The notes below the pieces were generated by a model. That model did no database searches and had not been told where the DNA came from. It saw only the letters and a program-made list of their open reading frames with translations. Source: CBDTTM01 sp965363355 (GTDB taxonomy: Bacteria; Bacillota; Negativicutes; Selenomonadales; Selenomonadaceae). Taken from it: DNA of 17,260 bases. Made by a program: the position numbers and the translations under genes. Each line of letters starts with the position of its first letter. Within the stretch, counting starts at the first letter, position 1. Positions 7,493 to 14,392 of the stretch are shown here, in pieces. Location of the stretch: NCBI GenBank assembly GCA_965363355.1, contig CBDTTM010000035.1:1-17260 (forward strand), written 5' to 3'.

Positions 7493-7526
7493 AGTGAATC
7501 AACATCAAATACGAATGCAATTCACT
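7493..7526 (-). promoter_or_regulatory. Operator-like element in the leader of the tetrapyrrole operon
   Basis: A 7-bp inverted repeat, AGTGAAT (7493-7499) and ATTCACT (7520-7526), is separated by 20 bases. Its right half overlaps GAATGCAATTC (7513-7523), itself a GAAT/ATTC dyad around GCA. The 11-mer AATGCAATTCA (7514-7524) is the reverse complement of the element at 2965-2975 upstream of hemB, so the operon start and the internal hemB promoter share a motif. The cognate regulator is unknown. Confidence 0.4.
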
Positions 7527-7535
7527 TTTACGTCT

Positions 7536-7564
7536 ATTATATAGTATTCAACAAAATTTTTCCA
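7536..7564 (-). promoter_or_regulatory. Candidate proximal promoter of the tetrapyrrole operon
   Basis: A perfect TATAAT on the minus strand at 7536-7541. The -35 position with a 17-base spacer (7559-7564) reads TGGAAA, a weak match. Transcription would start near 7529, about 70 bases before the GTG of the first gene, and would include the dyad at 7493-7526. Confidence 0.45.
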
Positions 7565-7597
7565 TAAATTTATCCCAAAAGAAAAACTCACCTAATC

Positions 7598-7626
7598 ATT
7601 ATACACTTCCAATTAACAGTTGAAAA
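7598..7626 (-). promoter_or_regulatory. Candidate distal promoter of the tetrapyrrole operon
   Basis: A second perfect TATAAT at 7598-7603 has TTTTCA (7621-7626) at exactly 17 bases, matching four of six -35 positions. It starts right beside the T tract of the response-regulator terminator. The 7460-7719 gap therefore holds, in minus-strand order, a terminator, this promoter, the proximal promoter and an approximately 130-base leader without a recognisable riboswitch. Confidence 0.45.
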
Positions 7627-7656
7627 TAAAAAACTGCCGCAAACATCGCGGCAGCC
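7624..7656 (-). terminator. Intrinsic terminator after the response regulator gene
   Basis: Arms CTGCCGC (7634-7640) and GCGGCAG (7648-7654) form a perfect 7-bp GC-rich stem around a 7-base loop. On the minus strand it is followed by a run of six T and further T-rich sequence. It lies about 65 bases after the response regulator stop and separates the secretin cassette from the tetrapyrrole operon. Confidence 0.88.
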
Positions 7657-7719
7657 AAAATTTATAAATAATAATCTTATCAATTATAACGAATATATCT
7701 TATGTATTAGGTTTAAATA

Positions 7720-8391
7720 TTATTCCAAAGTCAGAATTTTATTCTTCAACACATAAATAAGTGCCTGCGTCCGATCCGTAACATTAAGCTTGCGGAAAAT
7801 ATTCGTCAAATGATTCTTGACCGTCTTTTCGCTCACAAATAACGCTTGTGCTATATCATGATTGCTGAATCCTTTGGCGATGCAGCCAAGGACATCCTGT
7901 TCACGACGTGTCAACCGTTCGGAACGGATTTTGTTCCAAATTTCCCGTGCCTTTTCATTGAGGTCGTCTTCTTCCGACACCCCACCAAATAACCGTTCGG
8001 ATAATTTAGGATAAACAAATGCATTGCCTTCATGTACGCTGCGAATTGCCTGAATGAGCATCGACGGCTCCACATCTTTGAGCAAATATCCCATGGCCCC
8101 GCTTTTGAGTAATTCCAAGACATAGTTATCGCTATCATTGATTGTAAGTACGATAATCTTCGCTTTTGAACGCGCGACCTTCAATTGTCTCGTAACCTCA
8201 AGCCCGTTTAAAACCGGCATATTGAGGTCTAAAAGTACGACATCCGGTTGTAATACAAGCGTTCTTGCCAGTGCTTCCTGCCCATCTGAGGCTTCCCCCA
8301 CTACCTCAAAATCGGCTTCGAAATTCAGTACCTTGCTTATTCCTTGTCTCAGTAATGCATGATCATCAGCTATTAAAATCTTTATTGCCAT
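7720..8391 (-). CDS. NarL/FixJ (LuxR-type) family response regulator
   Basis: A 223-residue two-component response regulator. The receiver domain (1 to about 120) has the acidic pair D9/D10, phospho-acceptor D55 in VVLLDLNMP, T83 and K105, a complete set of phosphorylation residues. The C-terminal LuxR-type HTH (about 158-220) contains LTRREQDVLGCIAKGFSNHDIAQALFVSEKTVKNHLTNIFRKL. The layout resembles DegU and LiaR. ATG 8391 has a strong GGGAGGAG site upstream. It starts only 20 bases after the secretin gene, so it is almost certainly co-transcribed with it. No histidine kinase is adjacent on either side, so its kinase is encoded elsewhere. Its targets are unknown; autoregulation or control of surface functions is inference from context only. 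Confidence 0.93.
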   Translation of the reverse strand: MAIKILIADDHALLRQGISKVLNFEADFEVVGEASDGQEALARTLVLQPDVVLLDLNMPVLNGLEVTRQLKVARSKAKIIVLTINDSDNYVLELLKSGAMGYLLKDVEPSMLIQAIRSVHEGNAFVYPKLSERLFGGVSEEDDLNEKAREIWNKIRSERLTRREQDVLGCIAKGFSNHDIAQALFVSEKTVKNHLTNIFRKLNVTDRTQALIYVLKNKILTLE

Positions 8392-8411
8392 TTCTTACTT
8401 TCTCCTCCCTG

Positions 8412-9794
8412 TCATGGTACAACCCGTGCTGTCAAAAATATCATGATTTCCGACTCCGTCTTGCTGTTTCGTTCACTGCGGAAAAATTGTCCCAAAATCG
8501 GCAAATCCCCTAAAAAAGGAACTTTGCTAAGAGATTTCGCCTCTTCGCTGCCAATCAGTCCTCCGATCACCATCGTCTCACCATCTTTTAGGCGGACTGT
8601 CGTATCCGCGGACCGCTTTTGGAATCGATAAGCCTTGAGTTCTTCCACGTACAAAGGTGAACTCACCTCTGTATGAACAGTAGCTGTGATATAGCCATCA
8701 TCATTGACCCTAGGTGTATACCGTAGGATGATGCCGGCTTCACGGTACTCGATCGAAGTCGTCGTGGTGGCATTCGTCGTCGATGTCTTTGGCACCGGGA
8801 CTTCTCCACCGATATTTATGACTGCTTCTCGTCCTTGAATAGTCATGATGTTCGGCCTGGCCAATACTGTCGCCCGACCTTCGTTTACAAGAGCACTTAG
8901 TTCGGCTGCATAGTAAAATTCAAACGGATGTCCTTCCGGGCCATGTCCAAATTGCAGGACGCCAGGAACTGTGCCGGCATTTTGCCAGCTTCTTTGGACT
9001 GTCGTCTTAGGAATATCCTCTGTAACAGTCGTATGACTGCCATCGGCATTTTCCACACTATGCTTTACTGATTCATATGTCGTCGAATACTCTGGATACT
9101 GCGGTAATTTAGACCATTGCCACTCCACACCAAATTTTTTTGCGGCCTCCTTTTGGATCGCAACAACCCTGGCCTCAAGTGAAACCTGTTTCTCCGGAAC
9201 ATCCATTGCCTTAATGACCTTATCCACAAGAGCTGTTTCGGCTTCGGTTCCATAAAAAAATAACTGGCTTGCTGCCTGATTAAAATAAAAACGCTTCCCT
9301 TTTTTTGGTGTTTCTGGCAGTAGACCTTCGTCTTTACCAACCAGGTCTTTAGTCCCGTTTACTTTAGTATCACTTTTATTATTCGTCTTTTTTTCGCTAA
9401 TTCCTGCCTCATCGAACATTAAATCAAGAGTTTTTTCCAAAGCTTCAGAATCAGCGAAATGTATAGGAAAGCTGTGCATTTCACTGAAATTCTTGTCCAT
9501 TCGTTGTTTATTTGCTACGATAAAGGCTCCCATGCGCTCTTCGCATGTTAGGTCTTTAATCCTACTTATCAAATTCAATGCCTCTTCGACTTCAACATCA
9601 TCAAGCTTTACGCTGATTTTGCCTTGCACCGAATCATCCAGGACTATGTTCTTGCCACCTAAATCGGCCAATGAAAATAAAACTTCACGCAAATCGCCAT
9701 TTCTTATATCCAAGGACACAGAAGCCCATGCTATCTGCAAGAAAAAAATCATGAACAGCCCTGCCATACAAAAGATCCGCAACATCATTTTCAT
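8412..9794 (-). CDS. Small secretin (GspD/PilQ family) outer-membrane channel protein
   Basis: About 460 residues from the ATG at 9794. A Sec signal peptide (MKMMLRIFCMAGLFMIFFLQIAWA) has likely cleavage after A24. Residues about 25-100 are an STN/N0-like domain (LDIRNGDLREVLFSLADLGGKNIVL). Residues about 105-200 are a secretin N1 domain interrupted by a hydrophilic Lys/Asp/Asn-rich insert at 134-166. The secretin pore domain starts at about 203 (VSLEARVVAIQ) and includes NEGRATVLARPNIMTIQG, the Thr-rich gate region, and the closing VPFLGDLPILGQFF. Secretins form multimeric gated channels for type II/III secretion or type IV pili. Upstream in-frame starts exist (ATG 9809, TTG 9824, the last overlapping the preceding stop) but neither has a good ribosome site. 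The protein is short for a PilQ and has one N1-type domain. Its partner precedes it; no other secretion genes are near. Confidence 0.9.
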   Translation of the reverse strand: MKMMLRIFCMAGLFMIFFLQIAWASVSLDIRNGDLREVLFSLADLGGKNIVLDDSVQGKISVKLDDVEVEEALNLISRIKDLTCEERMGAFIVANKQRMDKNFSEMHSFPIHFADSEALEKTLDLMFDEAGISEKKTNNKSDTKVNGTKDLVGKDEGLLPETPKKGKRFYFNQAASQLFFYGTEAETALVDKVIKAMDVPEKQVSLEARVVAIQKEAAKKFGVEWQWSKLPQYPEYSTTYESVKHSVENADGSHTTVTEDIPKTTVQRSWQNAGTVPGVLQFGHGPEGHPFEFYYAAELSALVNEGRATVLARPNIMTIQGREAVINIGGEVPVPKTSTTNATTTTSIEYREAGIILRYTPRVNDDGYITATVHTEVSSPLYVEELKAYRFQKRSADTTVRLKDGETMVIGGLIGSEEAKSLSKVPFLGDLPILGQFFRSERNSKTESEIMIFLTARVVP

Positions 9795-9820
9795 TTTCCC
9801 GCCGCCCATCGATTCGATTT

Positions 9821-10312
9821 TCAACGCTTAGCAAATTGTAAAACCAGCCTGTCCTCTGCCCCTTGCAGCACGACTTCCTGCTCGCCAATAGAAATGACTT
9901 CATACATTGCTATATGATCGCCAGCCTCTACTGAAACCATAGTAGTGCCCAGCTGGACCAAGGCTTTGGCTTTAGCCTCGTTTCTCAGTATCCCAACCAA
10001 AGAAATCGTCTCTTTTTCAGTTGACGGTACTGACTTTTGTATGACATTTGCTTCTTTTGGCACATCTGTAACCACGAACTTATCTGGCAAAAGAAAGGGA
10101 TCATGCAGACGATTCGTTTCCCTTGTTGGCAAAAACACATCAACATATTGTTCTTTGTGCTTTTTGCCTGCAGGCTCTCTTTCTTCTGCTGACATCGCCT
10201 CACTCTGTTTATCTGTCTCCCATTGCGGCAACGCAAGCAGCAATGCTGCTAATAAAATGCCTGATAAAATCAAATATTGTTTTTTAAAAAACTCCAGCCA
10301 TTTTATCAGCAT
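9821..10312 (-). CDS. PilP/GspC-like inner-membrane protein (secretin partner)
   Basis: A 163-residue protein with a single N-terminal membrane segment (about 13-30, LILSGILLAALLLALPQW) after a basic N-in region, then a charged linker, an HDPFLLP motif (70-76) like the RDPF of PilP, and a compact beta-rich domain at about 102-160 (ISLVGILRNEAKAKALVQ, VEAGDHIAMYEVISIGEQEVVL). That last pattern is typical of the GspC/PilP homology region that contacts the N0 domain of a secretin. I chose ATG 10312 because GAGG lies seven bases upstream; the GTG at 10318 is too close to that site. The stop lies about 27 bases before the chosen secretin start, or overlaps its longest possible start. The family call rests on pattern and position rather than a strong motif, so it is less certain than for the neighbours. 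Confidence 0.72.
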   Translation of the reverse strand: MLIKWLEFFKKQYLILSGILLAALLLALPQWETDKQSEAMSAEEREPAGKKHKEQYVDVFLPTRETNRLHDPFLLPDKFVVTDVPKEANVIQKSVPSTEKETISLVGILRNEAKAKALVQLGTTMVSVEAGDHIAMYEVISIGEQEVVLQGAEDRLVLQFAKR

Positions 10313-10350
10313 AAGCACGCCTCTTTTAGAATATTCTGTATTTTTACTAT

Positions 10351-10384
10351 AAAAAGGAGACCTCCCTTTAACTAGGAGGTCCTT
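10351..10384 (-). terminator. Intrinsic terminator after pgi
   Basis: Arms GACCTCC (10359-10365) and GGAGGTC (10375-10381) pair perfectly around a 9-base loop, and on the minus strand the stem runs into five T at 10351-10355. It lies just after the pgi stop (10389) and before the secretin cassette. No convincing promoter is visible in the remaining 38 bases before the PilP-like gene, so that cassette may depend on read-through or on a promoter with weak hexamers. Confidence 0.8.
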
Positions 10385-10388
10385 CTCT

Positions 10389-11837
10389 TTATTTTTTGAG
10401 TGCCTGTAAACGAGGGCCCATAATATTTTTATAAGCTTCTACGCCTGGCTGATTGAAAGCATCGACATTAGCGAACTCACCTTCATAAGCAATCGACATA
10501 GCAAGCAGATACAAAAGTTCGCCCAAGTGATATGGCGTGAGTTCTGGCAAGCTGAAAAGTGCACTGAAACGATGGTTTGCCGCCAACGCATCTGCATTGG
10601 ACTGACGTGCGACTTCAAGTGCCTGGCTCATCATAAGGCCAGAAATATCGGAAAGTTTCTGAGCAGACGGGAATACATCTGGAATCTTCAAATCGTCATT
10701 CCATTTTTCAACACGAATGAACTGTACGATTTTGTTAAGTTTACCTTCTTGATGCTGCTGCGTCTGCGCATGCATATCTGTAGTTCCGACAGCCACGACT
10801 GGCGTACGACCATAGCAGACTTCTTCGCCTTCTTTGTTGAACTGTTTGCCTAAAGACTCAGCCAAGAGCTGAACATACCATTCAGCTACCGATTTCAAAT
10901 AATCTGCATATGGCATCATGACTTCAATATCACGGCCATATTTTTCAGCTGCAATATATTTCAATGCAGCATTCAAAAGTGCTGGATTTCCCCAAATATC
11001 ATCGTTTTGGCAAGCTTCATCCATAGCTTTTGCCCCTGCGAGGAAAGCTTCGATATCAAAGCCTATGCAAGCAGCCATGGTAAGCCCGACATCGCAGAAA
11101 ACCGTGAAACGGCCGCCAACACCATCTGGTACGCTATACGTAGGCCATTTTTGTTCAGTTGCCAATTTTTTGAGCAACGTTGGTTTTTCTTCATTCGGAT
11201 CCGTTACAGCTGCCACTTCAACTTCAATGTCCGGATTCTTCTTCAACGCATCATAAATGACCATGAAGTTTGACATCGTATCTAAAGTGCCGCCTGATTT
11301 AGAAATGACGATCAACAGTACACGATATGGCGATTTTTTGTGCATTGCAGCAATTTTAGCTTCAGCTGCGAGATGGTCGATCAAATCTTTTGTACGGCGC
11401 GCATCGATATTATTGCCGCTGAAATAAACCTGAGGAAAACCATCGCGTTCTTCTAAGGATTTGCTATTCCAAAACTCACCGCAATGGACATCGAACAATA
11501 CGCGATTGCCAAGGTATGATCCACCGATACCAAGCGAAACCACAGCATCCACACGATTTTTAACAGATTTAGACAAATCATGCAAACGGCCGATTGATTT
11601 TGGAGAATTCAAGTTGCCCTCTTCGATATACGGAAGTTCACTGAACAAAACTTTTTCCGGCGTACCGTCTTTGGACAGATGTTCACGAATGATTCCCTGG
11701 CTGCGCATAGTCTTTATTGCAGCTTTCGCTTCTTCAAGCTTTGGCCCAAATGCTGCTATATCTTCTGCGGTAACCTTGCCATCCCCAAATAAATTATCAT
11801 AATCAAAGGTAAAGCCTGATTTCAATTTTAAACTCAT
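10389..11837 (-). CDS. pgi: Glucose-6-phosphate isomerase
   Basis: Interconverts glucose-6-phosphate and fructose-6-phosphate in the cytoplasm. It has 482 residues from the ATG at 11837, chosen because GAGGGTG (11846-11852) is eight bases upstream; the frame is open further but without a better site. Family features are VVSLGIGGSYLGNRV, the phosphate-binding ISKSGGTLDTM, DGVGGRFTVF (PGI signature 1, with Thr where Ser is common), HQEGKLNK, and a C-terminal block with NQPGVEAYK (signature 2). It has its own promoter, is followed by a terminator, and lies after galU and manB on the same strand. It feeds hexose phosphate into that sugar-nucleotide module as well as into glycolysis. Confidence 0.96.
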   Translation of the reverse strand: MSLKLKSGFTFDYDNLFGDGKVTAEDIAAFGPKLEEAKAAIKTMRSQGIIREHLSKDGTPEKVLFSELPYIEEGNLNSPKSIGRLHDLSKSVKNRVDAVVSLGIGGSYLGNRVLFDVHCGEFWNSKSLEERDGFPQVYFSGNNIDARRTKDLIDHLAAEAKIAAMHKKSPYRVLLIVISKSGGTLDTMSNFMVIYDALKKNPDIEVEVAAVTDPNEEKPTLLKKLATEQKWPTYSVPDGVGGRFTVFCDVGLTMAACIGFDIEAFLAGAKAMDEACQNDDIWGNPALLNAALKYIAAEKYGRDIEVMMPYADYLKSVAEWYVQLLAESLGKQFNKEGEEVCYGRTPVVAVGTTDMHAQTQQHQEGKLNKIVQFIRVEKWNDDLKIPDVFPSAQKLSDISGLMMSQALEVARQSNADALAANHRFSALFSLPELTPYHLGELLYLLAMSIAYEGEFANVDAFNQPGVEAYKNIMGPRLQALKK

Positions 11838-11898
11838 GTCTTTAACACCCTCATTTCGCAATTTGCTGTGTATATCAAATAAGCCAATATACCCACTT

Positions 11899-11927
11899 AT
11901 TATAACACTTAGATACCCGGGTGTTAA
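11899..11927 (-). promoter_or_regulatory. Promoter of pgi
   Basis: On the minus strand TTAACA (11922-11927, five of six -35 positions) and TATAAT (11899-11904, perfect) are separated by exactly 17 bases. Transcription would start near 11892, giving a leader of about 55 bases. The -35 hexamer lies wholly within the loop of the inverted repeat at 11912-11937. Confidence 0.8.
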
Positions 11928-11937
11928 GCCGGGTATC
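11912..11937. repeat. Perfect 9-bp inverted repeat around the pgi -35 box
   Basis: GATACCCGG (11912-11920) and CCGGGTATC (11929-11937) flank an 8-base centre. It lies 28 bases after the galU stop and could act as a galU terminator hairpin, but on the minus strand it lacks a U tract. The only T run follows it on the plus strand, where there is no gene. Its placement over the pgi -35 favours an operator role. A further ATACCC half-copy occurs at 11889-11894, near the transcription start. Confidence 0.65.
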
Positions 11938-11964
11938 CATTATTTTTAAAGTTCCCATGTCAAT

Positions 11965-12861
11965 TCACTTATTTTCTTTTTCCGTCCGCTCAAGCATCGG
12001 CCCAATCGTCCGCATCATATAGGCCATGAAACGATCACGAAGTTCCGGTCTTTTCAAGGCGTATTCGACAGTCGCCTCCAAAAAGCCTTCCTTGTCCCCG
12101 ATATCATAGCGACGGCCAAAGAAATTATAGGCATAAACCGGCTGCTTCGATGCCAGTTCACAAATGGCATCGGTCAGTTGGATTTCTCCACCACGCCCTG
12201 GAGATGTATGCTCGATGATATCAAAAATCTCCGGCATCAATACATAGCGCCCAAGAACCGCCAAATTGGAGGGAGCTTCTTCTACCGATGGTTTTTCGAC
12301 CAAAGTCATCGCTTGCCATACATTTGGTTTTATAGGCTTACCATCGACAATCCCATAATTTGTGACCTGGCTTTTTTCCACCTGCTGCACGCCAAGCACA
12401 CTGCCACCGAGGTCTTCATAGACATCGATAAGCTGAGCTAGACAAGGGACCTTGGCATCGACGATATCATCCCCGAGCATTACGGCGAACGGTTCATTGC
12501 CAACAAATTGTTTGGCGCAAAGCACGGCATGCCCTAACCCTTTCGCCTCTTTTTGGCGAATGAAATGAATGGTGATGTTTGAAATCTCTTCTACCATGCC
12601 AAGCATCTCGTATTTACCCTGTGATTTGAGCTGTAACTCAAGCTCAACCGAACGGTCGAAATGATCTTCAATCGAGCGTTTATTCCTGCCCGTGATGATG
12701 AGGATTTCCTCGATTCCCGCAGCTATCGCCTCTTCGACGATGAACTGGATCGCCGGTTTATCGACAATTGGCAGCATTTCCTTGGGTTGAGCCTTTGTAG
12801 CAGGCAAAAATCTCGTACCGAGCCCTGCGGCCGGTATAATCGCTTTTCGTATTTTTTGCAT
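11965..12861 (-). CDS. galU: UTP--glucose-1-phosphate uridylyltransferase
   Basis: Makes UDP-glucose from UTP and glucose-1-phosphate. The 298-residue length is typical of GalU/GtaB. The nucleotidyltransferase signature AAGLGTRFLPATKAQPKEMLPI is at the N terminus with VDKPAIQFIVEEAIAAGIEEILIITGR following. Further in are KEAKGLGHAVLCAK, FAVMLGDDIVD, LVEKP, LGRYVLMPEIF and GRGGEIQLTDAI, the conserved series of the family. The ATG at 12861 has AGG four bases upstream, a modest site. It follows manB by 18 bases and is presumably co-transcribed with it. The product is a precursor for glycosylated surface polymers, including lipopolysaccharide in a diderm. Confidence 0.96.
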   Translation of the reverse strand: MQKIRKAIIPAAGLGTRFLPATKAQPKEMLPIVDKPAIQFIVEEAIAAGIEEILIITGRNKRSIEDHFDRSVELELQLKSQGKYEMLGMVEEISNITIHFIRQKEAKGLGHAVLCAKQFVGNEPFAVMLGDDIVDAKVPCLAQLIDVYEDLGGSVLGVQQVEKSQVTNYGIVDGKPIKPNVWQAMTLVEKPSVEEAPSNLAVLGRYVLMPEIFDIIEHTSPGRGGEIQLTDAICELASKQPVYAYNFFGRRYDIGDKEGFLEATVEYALKRPELRDRFMAYMMRTIGPMLERTEKENK

Positions 12862-12879
12862 AAACCTGTCTATCCCCTT

Positions 12880-14232
12880 TTAAGCGCGAATCAAAGCCAG
12901 CAATTCATCCGTTTTTTCTTTAAGAAGGACCTGATCGCCACGCGTTTCCACATTGAGCCGGATTACCGGTTCCGTATTAGATAGACGCAAATTAAAACGC
13001 CAATTCGGATATTCGATACTCAATCCGTCGACCTTCGTCACGTTTCCCCCAGCCGTGTATTTTTCTTCGATGAGCTTCATGACAGCCGGTGCGTCCTTGA
13101 CTGTACTATTGATTTCGCCGCTGATAGGGAATCTATCCATCCGTTCCTGCATAAGGCTCGACAATGGTTTTCCGGCTCTCGATACGAGTTCTAAGACCAA
13201 AAGCCACGGAATCATGCCGCTGTCGCAGAAAGAAAAGTCTTTAAAATAATGATGCGCTGACATTTCACCGCCGTAAACCGCATCTTCGTTTCTCATGCGG
13301 TCTTTGATGAAGGCATGCCCGCTCTTGCACATAACCGGCGTCCCGCCAGCTTCTTCAACGAGTTCAATCGTGTTCCAAACGAGGCGTGGATCATAGATGA
13401 TCTTCGCTCCAGCTGTTTTTTGCAAAAAGGCTTTTGCCAAGAAACCAACCATGAAGTAGCCCTCGATAAAGCTCCCTTTTTCATCGAACATGAAGCAGCG
13501 GTCAAAATCACCATCCCAGGCAATCCCGACATCGGCTTTGTTTTCACGAACTACTTTTGCCGTAGCTTCACGGTTTTCTTCTAAAATCGGGTTTGGTACC
13601 CCATTGGGGAAATTGCCGTCTGGTTCATTATTTATTTTGATGAATTCAAATGGTAAATGTTTTTCAAGCTCATCCAGGATAGGTCCAGCCGCGCCGTTTC
13701 CAGCATTCACGACGATTTTAAGCGGCTTGAGCGCTGTAGGATCGACATAGGTCAATAAATGCTTGATGTAGTCTGGAACGATATTTACGGACTCAACCGA
13801 ACCTTTTGGTCCATCGAGTATTGGGAATGTTCCCGTAATGACGTTTTCTTCAATTTCTTTAAGTCCCGTATCACTGCTGATTGGACGCGATTCACGGCGC
13901 ACAAGCTTCATTCCATTATACTGCTTTGGATTATGGCTGGCTGTAATCATGATTCCACCATCAAGTTTCAGATGAGCCGTCGTAAAATAAATCATTTCCG
14001 TTCCGCACTGTCCGATATCGACAACATCGCAGCCCATTTCCGTAAGCCCACGAACCAATGCTTCTTGTAAAGATGGCCCGGACAAGCGAATATCATGACC
14101 TACTGCAACTTTTTTTGCCTTGAATAACTCAACAAAAGTGCGACCAATGCGATAGGCGATTTCCTCATTTACTTCGACCGGATATTCTCCACGAATATCA
14201 TATGCTTTAAAAGCACTGCGTTTCAATTCCAT
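12880..14232 (-). CDS. manB: Phosphomannomutase/phosphoglucomutase
   Basis: An alpha-D-phosphohexomutase of 450 residues that interconverts hexose 6- and 1-phosphates. The phosphoserine is S99 in ITASHNP. The magnesium loop is DGDFDRC (D240, D242, D244). The sugar-specificity loop is GGEMSAHH (321-328), where GEMS is typical of phosphomannomutase/phosphoglucomutase members. The C-terminal phosphate-binding loop is RLSNTEPVIRLN. The N terminus (FKAYDIRGEYPVEVNEEIAYRIGR) is close to E. coli CpsG/ManB. Dual specificity is common in this group, and directly preceding galU suggests it supplies glucose-1-phosphate to that enzyme, although mannose-1-phosphate formation is equally possible. The ATG at 14232 has GGAG twelve bases upstream. 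Confidence 0.92.
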   Translation of the reverse strand: MELKRSAFKAYDIRGEYPVEVNEEIAYRIGRTFVELFKAKKVAVGHDIRLSGPSLQEALVRGLTEMGCDVVDIGQCGTEMIYFTTAHLKLDGGIMITASHNPKQYNGMKLVRRESRPISSDTGLKEIEENVITGTFPILDGPKGSVESVNIVPDYIKHLLTYVDPTALKPLKIVVNAGNGAAGPILDELEKHLPFEFIKINNEPDGNFPNGVPNPILEENREATAKVVRENKADVGIAWDGDFDRCFMFDEKGSFIEGYFMVGFLAKAFLQKTAGAKIIYDPRLVWNTIELVEEAGGTPVMCKSGHAFIKDRMRNEDAVYGGEMSAHHYFKDFSFCDSGMIPWLLVLELVSRAGKPLSSLMQERMDRFPISGEINSTVKDAPAVMKLIEEKYTAGGNVTKVDGLSIEYPNWRFNLRLSNTEPVIRLNVETRGDQVLLKEKTDELLALIRA

Positions 14233-14254
14233 TTCTTAGTCACTCTCCATTTTT

Positions 14255-14295
14255 ATTATAATAAATTTACATAATATCTACATGATATCTACATG
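14255..14295 (-). promoter_or_regulatory. manB-galU promoter region with 11-bp tandem repeat
   Basis: A perfect TATAAT lies on the minus strand at 14255-14260. The -35 position (about 14278-14283) has no consensus match. Instead two exact head-to-tail copies of ATATCTACATG (14274-14284 and 14285-14295, plus-strand reading) cover that region. Eleven bases is about one helical turn, so both copies would present the same face of the DNA. A poor -35 with repeats over it is the pattern expected of an activator-dependent promoter. This is inference. Confidence 0.5.
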
Positions 14296-14351
14296 TATAA
14301 ACTACTTCGTTATAGAAAACCTTTTTCCCTCCATGACCTGTAATTTTTTCC

Positions 14352-14382
14352 ATAAAGAAGCGGCAGACGATTTATCTGCCGC
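14352..14382 (-). terminator. Probable terminator after the MATE gene
   Basis: A perfect 8-bp stem, GCGGCAGA (14360-14367) with TCTGCCGC (14375-14382), and a 7-base loop. It lies ten bases after the MATE stop codon (14393). On the minus strand it is followed by TTCTTTATGG, only a modest U tract, so termination may be incomplete. Confidence 0.65.
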
Positions 14383-14392
14383 ATTGCTTTCA

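Noticed and set aside
7460..7600. Cobalamin or other riboswitch in the leader of the tetrapyrrole operon
   Set aside because: I looked because such operons can carry one. The leader is short (about 70-130 bases) and I see no B12-box-like sequence or multi-stem structure.
10313..10350. Promoter for the PilP-like/secretin cassette
   Set aside because: TATAGT and TATTCT hexamers and the palindrome AGAATATTCT (10328-10337) are present, but none has a usable -35 at the right distance, and the second -10 is too close to the ribosome site.
11912..11948. Plus-strand intrinsic terminator formed by the GATACCCGG dyad and the following T run
   Set aside because: It has the right form on the plus strand, but no plus-strand gene precedes it. 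It is reported instead as a dyad at the pgi promoter.
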